From [Phialemoniopsis] sp. UDSM-2020 (taxonomy: Eukaryota > Ascomycota > Sordariomycetes > Thyridiales > Thyridiaceae), in assembly GCA_018873225.1 (NCBI GenBank), contig JAEILZ010000001.1, positions 8,520,828-8,584,827 on the forward strand: a DNA stretch of 64,000 nucleotides. Reading direction: 5' to 3'. Each line of letters starts with the position of its first letter. Within the stretch, counting starts at the first letter, position 1. A program made the translations under genes and the position numbers. This document shows positions 53,615-64,000 of the stretch, piece after piece. The notes beneath the pieces are model-generated. The model ran no database searches. It was not told where the DNA came from and was given only the letters and a program-made list of their open reading frames with translations.

Positions 53615-55607
53615 ATGGCAGCTAACCAAACCTCTACACGCCGCTCCCTCGACAGGACTAGTGACAAAGACAATGAATTGCACGCAGCTTGTGCAGAAGC
53701 CGAGTCGAATGTCGATGGTCGCGAAAGCAACACAAGGGACATTGCCGATCGCCAATTTGTTGAAGCATTCCCCGACAAAGACAAACGGCGACTCCTAAGG
53801 AAGATGGATCTGCACATCATACCGATTCTGATCAGCCTTTACAGTACGTCGAACAATTTGGGCCACGGGGCACTGTCGATGCTTAAACTGACGGGTTGCA
53901 GTCTTGTCCTTCATTGACAGAGCAAACATTGGTAATGCCCAGGCTGAGGTATGATGCCATAGAGCAGCTCTCCTGACCTCCGAACTTGTCTAACTTCGCT
54001 TAGGGGATGAGTGAAGACCTTGGCCTGACTGGAAATCAATACAATGTTGTCCTTTCCATTTTCTTTGTCACTTACATCCTATTCGGTTAGTGTTTCACGC
54101 CTTGATACAGCTGACCTCGTCGCGATATTGCAACTTACGCTCTGATGCTAACGTTCGACTTCAGATGTGCCCAGCAACTACGTCTTAGAAAACTATTTCC
54201 GACTGCACCCATCGTGGTATATTGGCGGCATTACACTGTTGTGGGGGATAATGATGACTCTGGTTGGTCTCGCATTGTATCGCTTCCAAAGTACAGGCCG
54301 CTGATGCACAGTCACCAGCACGGTATCGTTCGAGGTTACGCATCCCTTATGGCAGTCCGACTTCTCATGGGTCTTTTCGAAGCCGGTTCGTATTACTAGG
54401 ATCTTTTATTCATGTATGAGAGACTAAAATGGTACAGGCTTGGTTCCCGCTGCCTTTCTGTTCATGTCCAAATGGTATGCAAAGTTCGAGCTGGCCACCC
54501 GATTTAGCATCTTTTACGTTGGTTCTGCCTTGTCGGGAGCCTTTTCGGGACTCTTGGCCTATGCCTTTGCGCAAATGGACGGCGTGGGCGGCCTTGCTGG
54601 GTGGAGATGGATTTTCATCATGGAGGTCAGAGCTTCGCATGCTGAGCTGTGTGGCCCAGACGTTGTGCAAGCTAACTCTACAGTAGGGCCTCATGACCGT
54701 CCTCGTTGGTGTCCTTATTCCACTCCTTCTTGCCGACACTCCACAAAACGTTCGATGGTTGAGCAAGGATGAATCCCGTTATCTCGTCGCTCGGATGACA
54801 ATACAAAATGGTGGATCCGGGGTCGAGGAACTCGGCCATCGTTTCAGTTGGAAGCTGGTATGGTCGGTCGTCTCTGACTGGCAATTCTACATCTTCGCTT
54901 TCAACTACTATTCGAACAATATTCCTACCTACGGCCTGAAGTTTACCATGCCTCAAATCATGAAGAATATGGGGTTTAACGGTAATAACGCTCAGCTCAT
55001 GTAAGGCTCACACAGTCCTTGCCCTTTATCGTCCTGTGCCTTACCCATTTGTTCAAGGACAATACCACCATACGTTGCTGGCGGTATCAGCGCGTACATC
55101 TTTGGACGTCTTTCCGACAGATTCAAACGACGCTCATACTTCCTCATCATCCCCCAGCTCCTTGTCATCGTGGGATACTCCATTCTGACTCCCTTGGCAC
55201 CGAGAATCAAGGAGAACATGGGTGCCTGCTACTTTGCGATCGTGCTCGCAAATATTGGCCTGTATCCAATAAGTCCGGGATCTAGCTCATGGATTGGAAA
55301 CAACCTTGCTGGGCCTGCGAAGCGGGCACTGGGCTTTGGTTATATGGCCACAATTGGCAACCTTGGTGGGATTGCATCCTCCTATATCTTTATTCAGTCA
55401 GAGGCACCGGCCTACCCCACTGGATTCGGCACTTCTCTGGCCTTCGCGGTAATGGGCATTGTTGCTTCGACAACACTTGACATTATATATATTCGTATAA
55501 ACAACAAGAGAAGCCAGATGCCGGAGGAAGAAGTACGAGAGAAGTTCACTGAAGAGGAGCTTGCGGACTTGGGAGACAAGTCGCCATTGTTCCGATACAC
55601 GCTTTGA
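53615..55607 (+). CDS. MFS permease, ACS family
   Basis: Eight exons, 53615..53843, 53902..53948, 54004..54085, 54165..54262, 54319..54385, 54438..54625, 54687..55000 and 55058..55607, give 524 residues with about twelve hydrophobic segments. ACS motifs are LSFIDRANIGNAQAEGMSEDLGLTGNQYN, FFVTYILFGDVPSNYVL, RLLMGLFEAGLVPAAFLFMSKWY and GWRWIFIMEG. The C-terminal half has AGGISAYIFGRLSDRFKRR (loop 8-9) and GNLGGIASSYIF. Exon 5 is bounded by a GTTGGT donor and CACCAG acceptor, the least certain junction. It is likely to import an organic anion such as an acid sugar for the dehydratase next door, and it converges on a secreted glycosidase gene. Confidence 0.88.
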
Positions 55608-55953
55608 TGGTACTGGAATCAAGTTGGACGTATCTCCAGATGGACCTTCACGCTACTTAAGGCTCGCCAGTGTTCTATACCCGTGCGACTGCTTGTCAAC
55701 GAGATAGGACGGGTTGCTTTTCTAGGGTTTTCTCTTGCGATCTCTGACGATTGACACAAAAGAGATTTACGGAGCTCTCTAAGAAGAAGTTACGCCTGTC
55801 CAAGATTGCCAAGTATCACAATCAACAGTGTTTGCCGTACTGGGTATTGTGAGACAGCAGGCACACCTTTGGCTCGTCCCGCGAAGAGAGATATGATTCT
55901 GCTGTCCGCAGCCATTGCATCTTGACCTCTGAAGCATCAATTTATCGCGAGTC
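55608..55953. other. Convergent intergenic, nothing seen
   Basis: A 346 bp interval between the 3' ends of the permease and the glycosidase. There is no open frame of note. Confidence 0.5.
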
Positions 55954-58831
55954 TTACTCTACGACTACAGCATCGATGAACGGAGTGCCCTCTGTTCTGA
56001 AGAGAGTGACCACGTTTCCCCCAGGCAAGAAGTCAACATCCACAGTCACGTTCTGCCTCTCCTTGTGAACCACAGTGCTGCCATTCACGGCCGCAGCCGA
56101 CCCGTCAAATACCGCCGTGACATTAGTCAAAAAGTTCATCTGCAACTGCACAACCCCGGACCCGGTACCGATGACCGTGAGCTTTCCTGGTCCACCCTTG
56201 GCCTCCGGCCCGGCCCTTACGTCCGCGATTTCGACCCAGCCTCCGTGGGATAGGACCACACCACCTCCGAGCGGGTTATCCGTCGAGGCCAGAGCGACAG
56301 TATTGTTCATTCCAAGAGGCGGTTTCCAGAACCCACCGACGAATGTACCGGCCAATCCATCTTCAGCCTCGTATCGTGGACCCGAGGGAGATTCCACCCA
56401 AATCTGCAGTTCGCTTAGTGCCGTGCCCATGGCCACTTTGCTGATGAGCACGATTCTCAGCTGGTCTGTTGTCACCCCTGCCCCGGTCGCCGCAGTGGTG
56501 GCATTTGCCTTTGTGCCAAGTGCCACTGGCCTGGCGAAGTTAATGGTGTTGAGGGCGTTGCCGACACAATCGGTCCAGGGGCTCCGGCTGGCAATCAGTT
56601 CGTTTGTGCGGTTGTTGATGACGTGTATGGCCAGAGGGCAGTCGATACCCTGGTCGGGGAAGGCCTGGACTGCCAGGCTGATCGAGCCGAAGGTGCGTTG
56701 GCGGGGGAGGTTGACCCACACTGTGGCCCAGAAGCGGTTATTATCCAGGTTGACCCAGCGATTGTCCGGCTCCATGTCATAAAAGACCAAACCATCGTTC
56801 AGTCGCCATGGCATATGCGCAGTGCTGTGACTGCTGCTAGGGACCCACCAAGTGTCGGCGGTGATCTTGGGATAGCCGTGTGGAGCATCGTTGTTGGCTA
56901 GAATGTTGGCATAACGGGGACTGGCGGAAACAGCGGCGATGGCCTGGGTCTGGTCCGCCATGGTCATGTTGAGAGGCGCAAGAGTCGCCTGGTGGTGGGC
57001 GAGCCTGCCATTGACATAGATGCTGAGTCCTCGCTCATGCTTGTAGTCGGGGTAGGCCGTGCCCGCCTCGTCCCAGAGGAAGGACAGAAGAGCGCCTTTA
57101 GCGTGAAGTATCCGTCAGTCAGCAGCCGTGTATTCTGCGTAAGAAGGAAGATTCTCACCATGATACGGCAGGTTCTCCACCGCGAATTTGGTCCAGTTGC
57201 GAGGAATCAATGGCCGCAGCTCCAGGCGATCATCCAGGGTTGGTATGATACCCAGAAGGTTTGTGAAGATGTTATCTCCATATGTCGAGTGGAGGTAGTG
57301 CTCGCTGTGATTCCGAGCATCTGCCGACCACTTGTCTCTGTTTGGGTAGTGGGACTCGGCCACATATGGGATGCCGTTGCGTGTGTTTGTCCTGGTGTAT
57401 GTGCGTAGCTGTTGGTAGAAAAAGTCTGGCGTGACTAACGTGCTGACATTGGTCCTGGCCATCATAGCAAGCGTGTGCAGATATGTGCAGGTGCTGAACG
57501 GCCACGACTGGCCATTCCAGACCTTGGAATGGATCAGTCATGAGGGTTATTTATTGCTGGACGAAGCACTCACTGTGTTGGTCGTCGAGTTGATGACTGC
57601 TGTGTAGTACTTGTTTGTCTTTGACAATGTCGTTGGCCCGTATTCGTCCAGGAAGTGCTCATCAGTCAGCCCAAACTCGAGACCTTTCTGAAATTCTTCT
57701 CCAATGCCAATTCCAAACCGATAAGGAAAGTAGCCAACCAGTTGGCGCCCCAAGACCTTCAAATTGTTCTTCTCCGGAATCACGTCGATCCAGAAATTTA
57801 CCTGCTCGTTCCACAAAAGGTCATACATACTGCGCTCCAGTATATCAGTGGTCGCTTCCCACTGGGCGGCCAATTCAGACTGTTTGCTCAGCTTGGCCAC
57901 TTTGGCGATTGCTCGGGCGTTGGCTACCATGTAGGAGTTGAAAGACGGACGGTAAGTCTCCGGTCCGCTATTGTGCATCTTGAAGTTGTTGTTCCAATCG
58001 AAATAATTAGTCAGCTCTGTTCCATTGGGACCGCCGAGGACATAGCCTGCCAAGGTATACTCTTGGGCATCATTTACTGGCTTGCGAAAGTAGAGACCGG
58101 TTGTGTTGTCTCGTTTCGAGTCCCACAGTTTGAACATAGCAATCATGCCTTGTAGCTGCGAAGTCAGAAAGTCAATATCCCCTGATACCTCGGCATGCTC
58201 GTAGATTGCGTTCAGGATGTGGTGTGTAAAGGTCACATCGGTCAGTGCTTCAACGCCTGCACGAGTGTAGAGCTGGATTACGTCTCTCGCATAAGAAGGG
58301 TCTCGTAACCAACGCGCTTCTGCTATGTGATATGGTGCAGAATCTGCAATAGTCTGAAATTTTGCCGCTTCAAGGAATGTCAGTCTTTGGCCAAATCTGG
58401 AGAGCTCTCTCAAATTGTCTCATCGCAAGGATCTTACCATGATCAACGCCATGAATGAACTCGGTGAAAACCCATCCTGCCAAGCGTTGTGATCAGTTTT
58501 GAAGCGGGAAAGGCTATCCAATGGCCTGCATGCAAAACGAACCGTGGCCTTGTCGCGTGTATTTGAGATGCCGCTTGTTGACGGATTGACGATAATAATA
58601 CACATCCTGTACCAGCTGGTCTGGAAAGTCCACGAATGGGATGTTATCAAGATACCACTGTGGATCGTGGAATCCTGTCAGATATGAAGTGTGGTTGAGA
58701 ATGGCCTCGGTGCCAAACCTCCTTTCTCTGTTACCATTGGTAAGAGGGTATGGTCGGAACGGGTCTTTGAGAGCATTTGCAGTGGCCAGAAGTCCAACGA
58801 CCAAGGTCGATGGTGCCGTGAGTAAGAGCAT
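55954..58831 (-). CDS. Secreted six-hairpin glycosidase (MGH1-like glycoside hydrolase)
   Basis: Five exons, complement(55954..57095, 57159..57522, 57574..58343, 58438..58476, 58543..58831), give 867 residues. A signal peptide (MLLLTAPSTLVVGLLATANA) opens the protein. The (alpha/alpha)6-barrel shows LTGFHDPQWYLDNIPFVDFPDQLVQDVYYYR, GHGWVFTEFIHGVDH, IAEARWLRDPSYARDVIQLY, YRPSFNSYMVANARAIAKVAKL, NTVWNGQSWPFSTCTYLHTLAMM and HYPNRDKWSADARNHSEHYLHSTYGDN. A C-terminal beta-sandwich or carbohydrate-binding-like part of over 300 residues follows (YEAEDGLAGTFVGGF, GGVVLSHGGWVEIADV), consistent with a CBM35/CBM6-type fold. Its activity class cannot be fixed from sequence. Many N-glycosylation sequons support secretion. 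It may release the sugar or uronic acid used by the neighbouring permease and dehydratase. Confidence 0.9.
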
Positions 58832-59836
58832 TGCGGCAGGTAGTTTCAGCTCAAGCGCCCAACAGCCATCGAAGTCTTACTGTGCATGCTTGGCCAGTAA
58901 TCTCTGAGAAAGAGGAGATTGTAAGAGATACGGGCGAGCAAGTCCATGTTGAGTGGTAGATATACAGCCACAACCATGCTCAGAAATGTCACCTCAATCC
59001 GGCAGTTTCGCTGGCAGGAGCGGGGTTCCTGTTGGTCAGCAGATGTCAAGTTGTCAAGCAGGGATCCCCAGATTTTGACTGCTTGGCGCGAACCACCCCA
59101 GGTCGGCTCCTGATTTCTCCTTGGTGCGCTTCTTAGCGCAGGCATTAGATTGTGGGTCACAAAAGCTTGAACAGCGACAGCAATTACCACTCTTGGGAAT
59201 GTCGTTTTTCTGGATTGCTAGACTTTGCACCTGAGCATGAGAAAGCAACGAGGTTGATCTCTTGGGCCAGGAAGGTCGATACACATGCAAACAGTGGTGA
59301 ATCGCACTGGATTGCTGGCGAGGAGAGTAAGCTATAGGGAACATACATCAGAAAGGAGCAACATGCAATCACAAGACTCAAGACATATCAAGGTGTTGAC
59401 TTCAAATAAGTCCAGTTCATAACAATCTAACACTGATAAGGATCTAGTCGTCGTCGCGATATATGACCTTGTCAGTAGCAGGCATCTTGCCTCCTTATCG
59501 CGACTGACTAATTGTTATCGCCGGTGCTGGATCCGGACGATGTCTCATCACGTTTCTGCCACACGACCAACTCGGTAGTCATCACAAAAGACGGACCCGC
59601 AGAAGAGGAGGCATCTGGACCTGGGGAGAAGTCATTATTGCTGAAGGGGTTGGGGCTTCGCGGATCCGGATCCCTCTGCTGCTGTCTGCTCGGGACACGC
59701 AGTGTTCCGGGGTGATGCATTGATCGGGTCAATGACGCGCCGTCCATCTTCGTTGACCTTTGACGATCGACTTGAGATCTGCAGCGACAAGTCCGGCTTT
59801 GAGCACTTCCGCACCCTTTCCCCATTTTGCCCAACC
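58832..59836. other. Intergenic, no supported gene
   Basis: About 1 kb. Small minus-strand frames (58846-59190, 59054-59344, 59508-59834) look hydrophobic or basic but have no family signature and no clean splice links. I treat them as chance. Confidence 0.5.
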
Positions 59837-61859
59837 CTACTTAGCGATCCGATCGTCCCCTTCACGGGCGGTATCTGACCACAGACTGCGCTGTGCGGAG
59901 ACAGAAGGGACCAGGGCACGATTCTTGGGTCTTGAGGGGATAGCCGGGGGCACTGGACGCGACGGGGTCAAGGTCTCGGCCTCGCTCCTGCCATTGTCTG
60001 TACCATCCCCCCCAACTGACGCCGGAACGGGATCTAAGGGTGCTGAGGATCCAACCGGCAGGTGTGCATGGGAATGGCTTAAAATCTCGGCCCTGTCCTT
60101 GTATCGATCCTCTGCACGGGTTGACTGGGGCGCGGTTGTTTGCTGCTCGGCGATTACGTCGGCATACGCTTGGACCTCAGTCGCATAGGGCGCTACCTGT
60201 AGGTCTCTGCCATACTTATATTGGTCGAAAGCCAAGACAGTAGATTTGCTGGGATGCTCTCCAACTAACGGCATAGATTAGCAACTTGAAAATTGGTACG
60301 GAAATCTCTCTCTGACACTCACATAGTCTGGAGTAAAGCTCAGCGTCCACTGCCCAGTGGAAGTGCTCGAGCCAGACCCAAATGGGGGATAGGTCGGACG
60401 TGCGATACCGTTCACAGATCTCGCTACAGACCTGAATGGCAGCCATCGTAATCATAGATGTTATCTTTTTACTATCATGCTCAACGAGGCCCTTCTTTAT
60501 GGCCTCATTAAACATGTTTAGGCGACGCCTCTGCGTCGTATCGCTAGCACGCAGGAACGAGTTCGCCGTTTTCATGGCTTTCTTCATTGCTGGGTCTGCC
60601 ATGGTGCTGGGTTTGAATGCTGATTTTGAATAGCTGCTGGTGAGCGCTCCTCCCTCTGGCGTCGGCCGAGAGGCGAGATCATCTCGAGGTGGAGACTGGT
60701 GGTTATTGCGCGGTGGCAGACGCCGGTCCTCTGTCGCAGCCCTCTCTTCATGTGACTTTGGCCGTTTGTCCCGGTGCGTGTCATTGCCCTTGTTCGGTCC
60801 AGGAACGTCTTCTGGTTCACGCTGACGTTTTACAGCGGCCGTCGCCGGGTCTGGCCCCTTGCTGAAACCCCCCAACTCGGACTTTCCACCTAAAGCTGGA
60901 AACATGCTATCCACAACGGAATCGATCTTCAGGTTCCCTCTGGGTGCATGCTCGCCGTCGAACTTGGGGTCCTTGTGGGGGCGAGGCGAATCATCCCTGA
61001 CATAGAACAGCATAAAAGTCTGGAAGGCACCGCTTCCGATGTGCCAGTAATGATTACGATGAGCAAAGCAGCCGGGTTTCTCTGCCACGACTTGCACTCC
61101 GTTCATCGCGAATGTGTGGACCATGTCGACTGAGGTGGAGTCCGTGCGTAGACCAACCGCTGCTGTCAGTCGATATCGATGCTTTCGCGGCTGGCCTTGA
61201 TCTATCGAGAAGCCGCAGAGGTCCAGGAAGCGCAATCGTTTATCGGGGTGGCATGCGTATCGCACGCGGATGACGAATGGTGCTTCCCATACGTTCAGCC
61301 AACGCATTCCGGCACTCACATCCTCGACGAGGCCAATCTTCTCGAGAATTGCGTCCTGGAGGCTACGTGTGCCGTCAAATTCCACAAGACCCTTGCTTGA
61401 GATGGTCGTACAGATTTCCGGACCGTCGAGTAGTGCCCAAGACTCCTCCCCGAGCTTCTGGCGATAACGGCTGAACAAAAGGTAATCCTGGGTCGACCAG
61501 AACAGCTTCTTCACAATCAGACTCTCGCACAGAAGCTCAAAGCTTAGCTGGTCCAGTCCGACTTCTAATTCCTTGCACAGCCAGTCCACCGTGCTCTCGC
61601 GCTCGCGCTGCTTGTAGTTGCTCTCGGCGTAGTCGCCCAGGATGTAGCTCGTCAGTGGGTTATGTGTCTCAAAAGTCGGCCACCATTTCGGATCCATGAG
61701 GCTGACGATGTGGCGAATGACGACGGCCAGACTGTCAACGGCAGCCGAAGGCCTGAGGTAGGTGTTCTGCTCCCATGGAGGGGGATGCTGCAGCTGAAGC
61801 TTTCGCTGGGTTGCAAGTATCGCTCGCTTGTCACTACTTCCAAGGTCGAGGAGAGGCAT
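59837..61859 (-). CDS. Large subtelomeric protein, unknown family
   Basis: Two exons, complement(59837..60264, 60323..61859), give 654 residues; the intron (GTGAGTGTC...CGTTAG) keeps the frame. The N-terminal ~300 residues look like a globular domain (YILGDYAESNYKQRERESTVDWLCKELEVGLDQLSFELL, LVEFDGTRSLQDAILEKIGLVED, FVIRVRYACHPDKRLRFLDLCGFSID, YRLTAAVGLRT, HYWHIGSGAFQTFMLFYVRD). The last pieces resemble the final strands of ubiquitin-specific proteases, where a catalytic histidine precedes the FMLFY strand, but I see no clear catalytic cysteine box, so this is only a hint. A basic, disordered linker (KRQREPEDVPGPNKGNDTHRDKRPKS) and a helical C-terminal part (MKTANSFLRASDTTQRRRLNMFNEAIKKGLVEHDSKK) follow. 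It is the last long gene before the telomere. Confidence 0.78.
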
Positions 61860-62140
61860 CTTCGACGCGATGTAGGGGTCTTTATTGACGGTTCAAAACG
61901 TCAAACTTGTTGTTCTGGTGATTTAGTGTTGAATATCACTGAATTTGCGCGCCGAGGTTTGCTGATGGATTTTCTGATGGGTTGGTGCCAAGGGGTCCGT
62001 GTGCTGGGGGGGCAGTCTTTCAGTCTTTAAGGTTTTTGACCAAGGTGGAAATCATTCCAACGAAGTTATTCAATTTCATCTCAGAATCACCACACAAAGT
62101 TCACTGCCACAAAGCAAGCAAACCAAGCAATCTTATCGCA
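61860..62140. other. Divergent subtelomeric promoter
   Basis: 281 bp between the start codons of the large subtelomeric gene (minus) and the small coiled-coil gene (plus). No notable motif is seen. Confidence 0.4.
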
Positions 62141-62773
62141 ATGTCTACTCGAAGTTGGAACCATTGCCGCAAGGACACTCAAATTCGCCGCCAAAGAATG
62201 TTCAAATGGGCTGTAAAGGCGAAATACATCGAATTCGAGGACAAGACCTCCATTCTCGAACAGGCGATGCAGCACACCTGTGAGAAGATCTGGGCCGAGT
62301 ACTCCAGCCAGGGCAAATCCTGCGATCAGGTTTCTGCCGAATTCTTCCACTATCACATTGATATAGCCATCTAGGAGCGTATCTGTAAGTCTTCTGCTCT
62401 GTACCTTTTCCTTTGATACTTCAGCTTTAACTAATAATTCAATGTAGTTTCCGGCAAAAAGGTTATTCCCTGTCAAGTCTATCAGTACCTCACTGAGGAT
62501 ACCAAGTTATATGAGGAGGATAACGGTAAAAAGCCCTTTGCGTGCGAGGTACAACAGTTTGCCGAAGCAAAGCTTGCCGAGATCAGGGCTGCCGGAGCAA
62601 AGCTTGCCAAGGCTAGGGCTGCCGAAGCAAGAGCCGCCGAAGCAAGGGCTGCAGAAGAGGCTAGACTAGCCCTTATCAGCCCGGATACTATTTCTGATCA
62701 CCTTTCCGCATTTAAGCAAGCATTCGCTAGGCATAGACATACCGTAGAAAGACTACAGACCATCAAGCAGTAA
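62141..62773 (+). pseudogene. Subtelomeric coiled-coil gene with in-frame TAG (broken or mis-spliced)
   Basis: Two segments, 62141..62384 and 62448..62773, joined by a normal intron (GTAAGT...AACTAAT...TAG), give a continuous frame of about 189 residues except for a TAG at 62372-62374. The first part reads MSTRSWNHCRKDTQIRRQRMF; the second has five near-repeats of (A/G)EAKLAEIRAA / AEARAAEARAAEE type, a charged Ala-rich coiled coil, and ends LQTIKQ. CAG-to-TAG is a CpA-to-TpA change, the RIP signature. Alternatively a 45 bp intron 62330-62374 (GTTTCT...CATCTAG) removes the stop in frame and the gene is intact. The second half has no ATG of its own. I cannot assign a family. Confidence 0.55.
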
Positions 62774-63209
62774 TACATTGAATTCAGGAACCGACAGAAC
62801 GAGCCTAATACTCAGCACGGCCTGGATGTAATGAAGGTGATTGAAGCTATCTTCGAAGAGTACCTATCCCTTAATAGCCAAATAATTCTAGTAGATTTGA
62901 TTTATTTTACTAGGAGGGATGGTTTGTGTGTAATGAAGATAGGGGATAGATTTAAATTTATTTTATAGAGTAGATTTGAATTTAATAAATCCTTTTAAAT
63001 TTTCTGAAATTTCTTATATAATAAGATAACTTTATAAAGAAGACCCTATAGGAATTCTATTTAGTATATCTTAATACTTAAAGAGTTATTATATCTTAAA
63101 GATTCTTAGGGTTAGAGGTGATTATTAAGATTTAACTAATTAGAAAAGGTAGGTAAATTATATAATAAGAGATAAAATAAATAGATTATATAATAAGAGA
63201 TAAGAATCT

Positions 63210-63668
63210 TTAATTAAATAGTAGATTATTAATTATACTTACTAAGGATAAATAATAATATAATTAAGCTTAATTCCTTTATCTTTACTTTATAGAGTTT
63301 AAGATTAGATACTAATTATATATTTAATTAAAGTTCCCTTTTAGGTAATAGAATAACCTTAGGTAATTAGGTTATAAAATAACTTTAGATAATTAGTTAA
63401 GAATTAAAAGATTTAAATAGGTTATATAATAAAAGAATTATATAATAAGAGTTTAAAGTTTTTTCTTATTAATAATTAACTTTTAAAGTCTCTTTTAGTT
63501 AAATAGTAGATTATTAATTATACTTACTAAGAATAAATAATAATATAATTAAGTTTACTTTCTTTATCTTAGTTTTATAAAATTTAAGATTAGATGCTAA
63601 CTAAGAATTTAATTAAAATTCCTTTTTAAATAGTAAAATAACCTTTAATAACTAATTAAGAATTAAAG
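63210..63668. repeat. Two diverged direct repeats, ~170-200 bp, offset 285 bp
   Basis: Copy 1 (about 63210-63410) and copy 2 (about 63495-63668) share AAATAGTAGATTATTAATTA, then a TACTTACTAA-GATAAATAATAATATAATTAAG block, a shared ATCTT run, a TTTAAGATTAGAT block and CTAAT/TTAATTAAA. The differences are scattered substitutions, mostly T/C and A/G transitions, as RIP would leave. Boundaries are approximate. Confidence 0.7.
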
Positions 63669-63719
63669 AGAAATAAGTAAATTATATAATAAAAGGATTA
63701 TATAATAAGAGTTTAAAGT

Positions 63720-63876
63720 CTCTTTCTACTAATAATTAATTTTTAAAAAGTTCTTCTTACTAATAATAAACTTTTAAGATCTCTTTTTATTAATAATTAA
63801 CTTTTAAAGAGTTTTTTTCTATTAATAATTAACTATTAAATAGTTAGTTTTAATTATTAATAATTAATTTTTAGTA
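63720..63876. repeat. Degenerate ~31 bp tandem array next to the telomere
   Basis: Five consecutive units start near 63720, 63751, 63780, 63811 and 63843, 29-32 bp apart. The shared pattern is a pyrimidine run (TCTCTTT or GTTTTTTT), then CTATTAATAATTAACTTTTAAA. A related single copy lies at about 63459-63490. This is a small subtelomeric tandem repeat directly abutting the telomere repeats. Confidence 0.7.
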
Positions 63877-63893
63877 TCTTTTTTATATAATAA

Positions 63894-64000
63894 TTAGGGT
63901 TAGGGTTAGGGTTAGGGTTAGGGTTAGGGTTAGGGTTAGGGTTAGGGTTAGGGTTAGGGTTAGGGTTAGGGTTAGGGTTAGGGTTAGGGTTAGGGTTAGG
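63894..64000 (+). repeat. Telomere, (TTAGGG)n
   Basis: About 18 uninterrupted TTAGGG units run to the last base. The G-rich strand reads 5'->3' towards the right end, so the right end of the window is the physical chromosome end, or the assembly edge of it. TTAGGG is the usual telomere repeat of filamentous ascomycetes. Confidence 0.98.

Larger units (their letters stand above)
62774..63893. repeat. AT-rich, RIP-like subtelomeric block
   Basis: Base composition drops abruptly after about 62880 to mostly A and T up to the telomere. TpA-rich words such as TTATATAATAAGAG recur (near 63013, 63158, 63186, 63425, 63441, 63683 and 63698), and C and G are nearly absent. No open frame of meaning exists. 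Such composition in Pezizomycotina is usually produced by RIP on repeated DNA; here it is the sequence immediately proximal to the telomere. Confidence 0.85.

Noticed and set aside
58846..59190. Hydrophobic 114-codon minus-strand frame beyond the glycosidase start
   Set aside because: No signal peptide or family match, and the glycosidase already begins with a good signal peptide at 58831.
2402..64000. Search for transposons, CRISPR arrays, rRNA or tRNA genes
   Set aside because: No transposase-like frame, terminal inverted repeat pair, rRNA stretch or convincing tRNA B-box with a foldable cloverleaf was noticed. The TTCGAA core near 30912 belongs to the palindrome, not to a tRNA. A tRNAscan-type run would be decisive.

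Overview
The window is the right end of a chromosome of a filamentous ascomycete (Pezizomycotina, probably a Sordariomycete; the species is not fixed by anything I can read). The evidence is (TTAGGG)n running to the last base, genes split by 50-90 bp GT-AG introns, many Zn2Cys6 regulators and MFS permeases, and a very AT-rich stretch of the kind left by repeat-induced point mutation (RIP) next to the telomere. All exon structures were built by hand from reading frame, splice signals and protein family fit. Frames close exactly, but no transcript data were available.

Layout. 1-5.7 kb: gene-poor, with an extended SDR-type oxidoreductase and a small secreted protein. 5.9-16.8 kb: a five-gene block with a ComA/HSA32-type phosphosulfolactate synthase-like protein, a class V (cysteine-desulfurase-like) aminotransferase, a TauD dioxygenase, a divergently transcribed ACS-family permease and a Zn2Cys6 regulator. 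The families suggest organosulfonate import, sulfite release and sulfite re-use.

17.6-34.4 kb: a ten-gene catabolic block with a HpcH/HpaI aldolase, ACS permease, Ppr1-type Zn2Cys6 regulator, RidA, class III aminotransferase, D-2-hydroxyacid dehydrogenase, class II aldolase, FMN 2-hydroxyacid oxidase, cupin and Baeyer-Villiger monooxygenase. Eight of these genes form four divergent pairs. Every one of those four shared promoters holds an exact TCGG-N6-CCGA inverted repeat, and the monooxygenase promoter holds a one-base variant. This is the spacing bound by Ppr1/UaY-type regulators, and the encoded regulator has a Ppr1-like linker. The block therefore looks like a self-contained regulon for an unidentified substrate.

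34.6-46.3 kb: a small tail-anchored or GPI-like protein, a bZIP factor, a classical SDR, a Mid2/WSC-like wall sensor, a hypothetical protein, a membrane-anchored Ser-rich protein and RAD51. 47.5-58.8 kb: a BAHD-type acyltransferase, a Zn2Cys6 regulator, a mandelate racemase/muconate lactonizing enzyme family dehydratase, a third ACS permease and a secreted six-hairpin glycosidase. The last four could form a glycan/sugar-acid catabolic group.

59.8-64 kb: the subtelomere, with a large unrecognised two-exon gene, a small coiled-coil gene whose frame is interrupted by one TAG, about 1.1 kb of AT-rich repeats including a ~31 bp degenerate tandem array, and the telomere.
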